Of a DNA stretch of 12,504 bases, positions 8,539 through 12,504 are shown piece by piece (positions within the stretch are counted from its first letter, which is position 1; each line of letters starts with the position of its first letter). The position numbers and the translations under genes were made by a program. This DNA comes from Haplosporangium gracile (taxonomy: Eukaryota; Mortierellomycota; Mortierellomycetes; Mortierellales; Mortierellaceae). A model generated the notes under the pieces. That model was not told the DNA's origin. It worked only from the letters and a program-made list of their open reading frames with translations, and ran no database searches. Location of the stretch: the NCBI GenBank assembly GCA_015499985.1, contig JAAAUF010000502.1:17986-30489 (forward strand), written 5' to 3'.

Positions 8539-11500
8539 ATGCTGGCCACCCGTTCCTCGGCTGCCAGCAAGCCCTCCCGCTCAAGCGCGCACCTCAAGCA
8601 GAAGGGCTCAAACGCCCAACGAAACGGAGGCAATGACCAGGACGAAGAGGATGACCTGATTGAACAGCTCAACAGAAAACTGTCCAATGTCACCCTCAAC
8701 CCCTCCACCAACATCCCCGACGAGATGAACATCACCGACATCTCCACCATGGTAAGCAGCAAGCATAACTTTTCAAGGCGCGCAAAGAGGCTTTTTTTTT
8801 GTTGTTGTTTTTTTGCTGCACTACATACTTTTCCCGCATCGACTGGGGACGCGTCTGTATTGTATTTACCACTCCTTTTGCGCCTCTGAGGACCTCTTCG
8901 ACAGCAATGCGCTTCTCTGTCATGACTGGAAGCAAAGGACCTTTTCACCCAGGATAGGCAACAAGGACAACATGGAGACAGAGTTCTTTTTGGTTTGACA
9001 ATGATTCGGCAGACAGGACTCGCCACGGAGGTCCTAAGTCACATAATCGTCGGACCTTTTTTTTGCCACCACCTACGTCCATATATTTTCAAGCTCCATA
9101 GAGTCTGACTGTCACCCCTGGTTGACTTGACACTCTACTTGTCAAATGTACGCAATAGCTGCCTGCCTTTGCCCAGCCGCTCTACAACCTGCTGGCCTCC
9201 GGGAATTACGAGCAGCAGCTGCTTGCTATGGTCCGTATCCGCAAGTACCTGTCTCTCCGTAAGATATTACCACTTGTCTACTCACCATTCTCGTATCTGC
9301 CTCTTGTAGAAAAAAATGAGCTCAAAGACCCTGAGTTGATGACCCCTAGCCTATTTTGTGAAAAAATGGGATCATCTGCTGACAACTAGCATTCTTTTCC
9401 CACTTTCCTTACGATCAGAGGACGTGCTACCTAGGATCGATCATGTACTCGCGCTCGACTGCATCAATTTCTTTATCACTTTTCTGAACATGAGCGATTG
9501 CCCCGATCTCCAGGTACGGATGGAATTTATGAGGAACTCTCTTTTTTTTGCACCTGCCTTTGACCGCTTGCTGTTGTGCGCCCGTCCAAGTTCGCCATAC
9601 TAAACTCATCTCTCATTTCTCTGTTGCGTTTTGCTCTCCAAAAAACATTCCAGTACGAGACAGCCTGGGTTGTCACGAACATTGCTGTAAGTGCACTCAA
9701 GTAAATAATGCGCTGTAGAGGATGACTGACCAGCTCGGGACCAAAAGTACTAGTGCTTACTGACCTCAACTTTTTACTTCATTGATCATCAAATAGGCAG
9801 GAACTACGGCTCAGACTGAAAAGCTGGTGGAAGCGGGCATCCTGACCCCACTCATTCACAACTTGCGTGTCTCACGATGCGTTCATGTCCAGACCCAGGT
9901 AAGCCCACCTCCGGCATCTATTCTATGTCAACTAGATTCTGTATGCCTCGTCAATATATATTAAGCTGTTGATTTCCTTTGTATATAATAGACGATTTGG
10001 GCGCTTGGAAACATTTCTGGTGATGGACCGCCTTACAGGGACCTCATTTTGAGATCGGGCGCACTGGAAGTGATCCTTCAGCTCATTGAGATGTGCGAGG
10101 ATCCCACCGTTGCCAAGGAACAAAAGTACATGATTCTCAAGATTGCAGTGTGGTGTGTGTCAAATCTCTGCCGAGGCAGTGGCCGTGCTGCTCCCGAGTG
10201 GCTCCAGGTAATGTCACTTCCCGGATGTCGTCTGATCATACTCATTTTGTCCGCGTATTGAGGAACCTGAATTGACTAACTGTACTCGTCTCTGTTTTAT
10301 TGTTCACTAGGTCACTCCTGCGTTCCCTATGTTGAGGCGATTGATGTACATTGACGAGACGGACATTCTTGCTGACACTTGGTACGGATACGAGGCTTTG
10401 AGCACGAGGATTCATTGCACTGCTGGATGCCAAATTGTTGATCCTATTACGGTCAAGATTTCTAATGTCAACGTCTCATTTCTCTACTTTCAACTCATGT
10501 TCTTCTTAGCTGGGCAATGTGTCGTATCTTGAATGGAACTCACAAAATGAACATAGAGAACGTAGTCATTGACCGTGAGCTGTGCGCGCGCTTCGTCGCA
10601 TTACTAAGGTATGTCGTTGATACTACGACAGAAAAACTTGGGCTTTTTGCGTAAGCGTATCCATTAGGCGCAAAGAATGAACGAAACAACTTACTATACC
10701 TCTTCCTTGCACTTTAACTGTGTAGCGAGCCACATCCAACGATTCAGGTGCCTTCGTTGCGGTCATTGATTAACATTGCTTCGGGACCGGAACACCACAC
10801 CCAGCTTCTGATCGACGCGGCGGCGATTCCGGTCCTGGGATCACCCGACCTCTTAGCACACCCAAATAGCACCATTCGTCGCGATGCTCTCTTGGGGATC
10901 TCCAATATTACAGCAGGAACTGCGGACCAAGTGAGAGAGGTGACCATTCAGGACGATGGAAACGTCATGCGCCGTGTTCTGGAGATCCTGAGGCGAGGAG
11001 ATTTGGGCGGAGAGGATCAAAGCGAGGACGGCCCCGAATTCCACACGGAAGGTGGTGACTGGCGTGTGTTGCGTGAGGCGGCCTGGGTAGTTAGCAACGC
11101 CACAAGTGTGCTGGATCTGGAAATCACGGGGTAAGTGCCTATTGTTTATCCTTGGCCAGCTTGGCTGTCTCCGTGTTGTGATTTTGTGCAGGGTGGATAA
11201 TCAGGAATGACAACCAAAGAGGCTAACTAGAGAATCTTTCCTCTATTTCTACCATGTAGCCACCTTGTGTACCGTTTGGAGCTTCTCCCGTCTATTGCAC
11301 AGTTGATTGATCCCCGCAAGACCAAGAAGACGTCATATGTTCTCCCAGCGATTGGACTAATGCACACGGCGTTGTTGACCAAGCTGCTGGATATCGTGTT
11401 TAACGTTTTGCGGTGTAACGAGCATCACCCCAAGGAACAGTTCATGAAGCTGTGGGTGGTGGATTGCGAGGGAGGATCGATCCTGTTGGAGCTGTTGAGA

Positions 11501-11968
11501 TTGTCGAGCCAAACACCGAGCGAGACAGAGCTGAGATACCTGGACAACAGCAAAATGCTGCCACGGCCACTGCAGCACCTGCGATTCACTCAGAATGATA
11601 ATGGTGAGATGTCGAGCACAAGTGCCAGGTCAGGACAGGTGACGATGGCACCTCTTGGAGCGTCCGTCAAGAAGCGCGTCGAGACGATTCTGGAGAATTT
11701 TTTCGAGTTTGGACCTGAGAATGAAGGATTCGGACCATTCTTTAGCGAGAGGCAAAACGGATCAACTAGCATTCGGGGGCGTCGTGACGGATACGGATCA
11801 GACTACCATGAAGACGGCGAGGATGAAGATTTGGACGATGACGAGTACCATGACAGCAATGGATACTACAGCCATCACGTACAAGGGGGACAAGGCGGTG
11901 GATCGAACGATGTCGACTTTGACCTTGATGATATGGAGGAGCGCGTCAGTCGGATGAACCTTGCGTAA
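8539..11968 (+). CDS. Importin-alpha-like armadillo-repeat protein lacking a recognisable IBB
   Basis: Importin alpha binds nuclear localisation signals in its armadillo groove and is carried by importin beta. Ten exons read with consistent phase: 8539-8751, 9177-9258, 9419-9513, 9654-9686, 9797-9898, 9992-10207, 10311-10381, 10510-10608, 10726-11130, 11260-11968; product 674 residues (yeast Srp1 is 542). Armadillo motifs include YETAWVVTN (W135/N139), TIWALGNISG (W178/N182), VWCVSNLCRG (W229/N233), CWAMCRILNGT (W272), LRSLINIASG (N320), LLGISNITAG (N364) and EAAWVVSNATS (W424/N428). KKRVETILENFFEFG (576-590) and an acidic stretch from 622 resemble the C-terminal helix and CAS-binding end of the family. 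Oddities: residues 1-71 have no basic IBB-like run, the ARM7 tryptophan is Leu360, and an acidic insert follows about 394. Family assignment is strong; whether it is the main importin alpha or a specialised paralogue is open. Confidence 0.92.
8752..9176 (+). other. Large first intron of the importin-alpha-like gene
   Basis: At 425 nt this is about three to four times longer than the other introns in the window. Donor ATG|GTAAGC and acceptor TTTGCCCAG|CCG are good, and both exons meet in phase 0. Joining gives STM-PLYNLLASGNYEQQ, which lines up with the first armadillo helix of importin alpha without a gap, so a missed exon here is not required. I see no open frame inside that resembles an IBB. 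Confidence 0.7.
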
Positions 11969-12158
11969 CAAGCTTTTGTTATTGGCGACCGTGAGGGATG
12001 GCTGGGCTATGCATTCTCCCATTCGTTCATCTCTTGACCTCCCACTTTACATCGCTTCCGTAGTTTAGACCGCCGGACTCCTTTTTTGAGTCGTCGATGA
12101 TGCTGCTGCTTTAATTTTTCATATCCTTTTCTACAGAAAACTCGTTTATATAATACAA
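11969..12158. other. 3' flank of the importin-alpha-like gene
   Basis: Presumed 3' UTR. There is no exact AATAAA; AT-rich sequence near 12110-12155 (TTTAATTTTTC, TATATAATAC) could serve 3' processing. A short inverted repeat GACTC...GAGTC with a T-rich loop lies near 12077-12094. No coding or RNA gene is visible. Confidence 0.4.
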
Positions 12159-12346
12159 CTACAATTCATTCGCCATGAACTTAGACTTCTCTAAAATGTA
12201 AAGGTTTGTAAGGGACAATTGATCGAGGTTTAGGTTGACTAATTGATTCAGAGGAAGATATGAGGAGGGAGCGTGAGCGGTAGTGGCCATGTCACGATGG
12301 ACATGGCATGCGAAACCGTTGGCGCAGCCGGACTGGGATTGTGAAG
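12159..12346 (-). CDS. Possible terminal exon of an unknown convergent gene
   Basis: A strong-looking acceptor (TTTCTATTCCAG) on the minus strand precedes an open frame of 61 codons ending in TAG at 12161-12159. It begins SQSQSGCANGFACHVHRDM and its first half favours C-ending codons, as real exons here do. It would converge with the importin-alpha-like gene, leaving 190 nt between stop codons. I do not recognise the product. The upstream exon could not be fixed: the nearest donor in phase would give a 54-nt intron, shorter than any other intron here. It may be non-coding DNA. Confidence 0.22.
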
Positions 12347-12504
12347 CTGGAATAGAAATATGAATATATGAAGACTACAGCCGTGGGCTGGTGCGAGTAC
12401 GGGCCCCCGAGGAGAATGAATGGATCGAAACAGGACGGGGTGCATGTGTTGGAAGTTGAATTATTTTTCATTTTTTAAGCGGAGATTTGAATATGAGGGG
12501 GGGG

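Noticed and set aside
8466..9026. 186-codon minus-strand open frame over the start of the importin-alpha-like gene
   Set aside because: Antisense shadow of exon 1 and intron 1; the plus-strand frame encodes the supported protein.
12497..12504. G8 run at the window end as a telomere or contig-edge signal
   Set aside because: Only one short homopolymer with no repeat unit; nothing can be concluded.

Overview
This is nuclear DNA of an intron-rich, compact fungal genome. The visible introns are mostly 90-160 nt with GT(A)...AG ends, and three recognisable protein genes plus one dead gene copy are present. The gene content (spliced GUF1, an F-box protein with a Cys4 cluster, an importin-alpha-like armadillo protein) and gene style would fit an early-diverging fungus such as a Mortierella relative. 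That placement is an impression from gene style, not proven by the sequence. No prokaryotic element, CRISPR array, transposon or RNA gene was found.

Layout. (1) Positions 1-3348, minus strand: GUF1, the mitochondrial EF4/LepA-type ribosomal GTPase. Thirteen exons can be reconstructed, from the mitochondrial presequence to the conserved C-terminal LepA region; the last exon or exons lie beyond position 1. (2) Positions 3726-5023, minus strand: a decayed duplicate of the next gene, with several in-frame stops and frame disruptions. (3) Positions 5586-7124, minus strand: an intact, intronless 512-residue F-box protein gene with a Gln/Leu-rich N-terminus. (4) Positions 7125-8538: a 1.4 kb divergent intergenic region with a TATA-like element near each gene and a pyrimidine-rich tract, but no convincing gene. 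(5) Positions 8539-11968, plus strand: a ten-exon, 674-residue importin-alpha-like armadillo-repeat protein with no recognisable importin-beta-binding (IBB) domain. (6) Positions 11969-12504: its 3' flank, plus a weak candidate for the terminal exon of a convergent gene.

The genes do not form a pathway. GUF1 acts in mitochondrial translation, the F-box protein probably in SCF-type ubiquitination, and the importin-alpha-like protein in nuclear transport or related cargo binding. The points most worth following are the intact and dead F-box tandem pair, the importin-alpha-like protein that lacks its IBB, and the GUF1 introns that interrupt three GTPase motifs. I did not find evidence of a previously undescribed multi-gene system.
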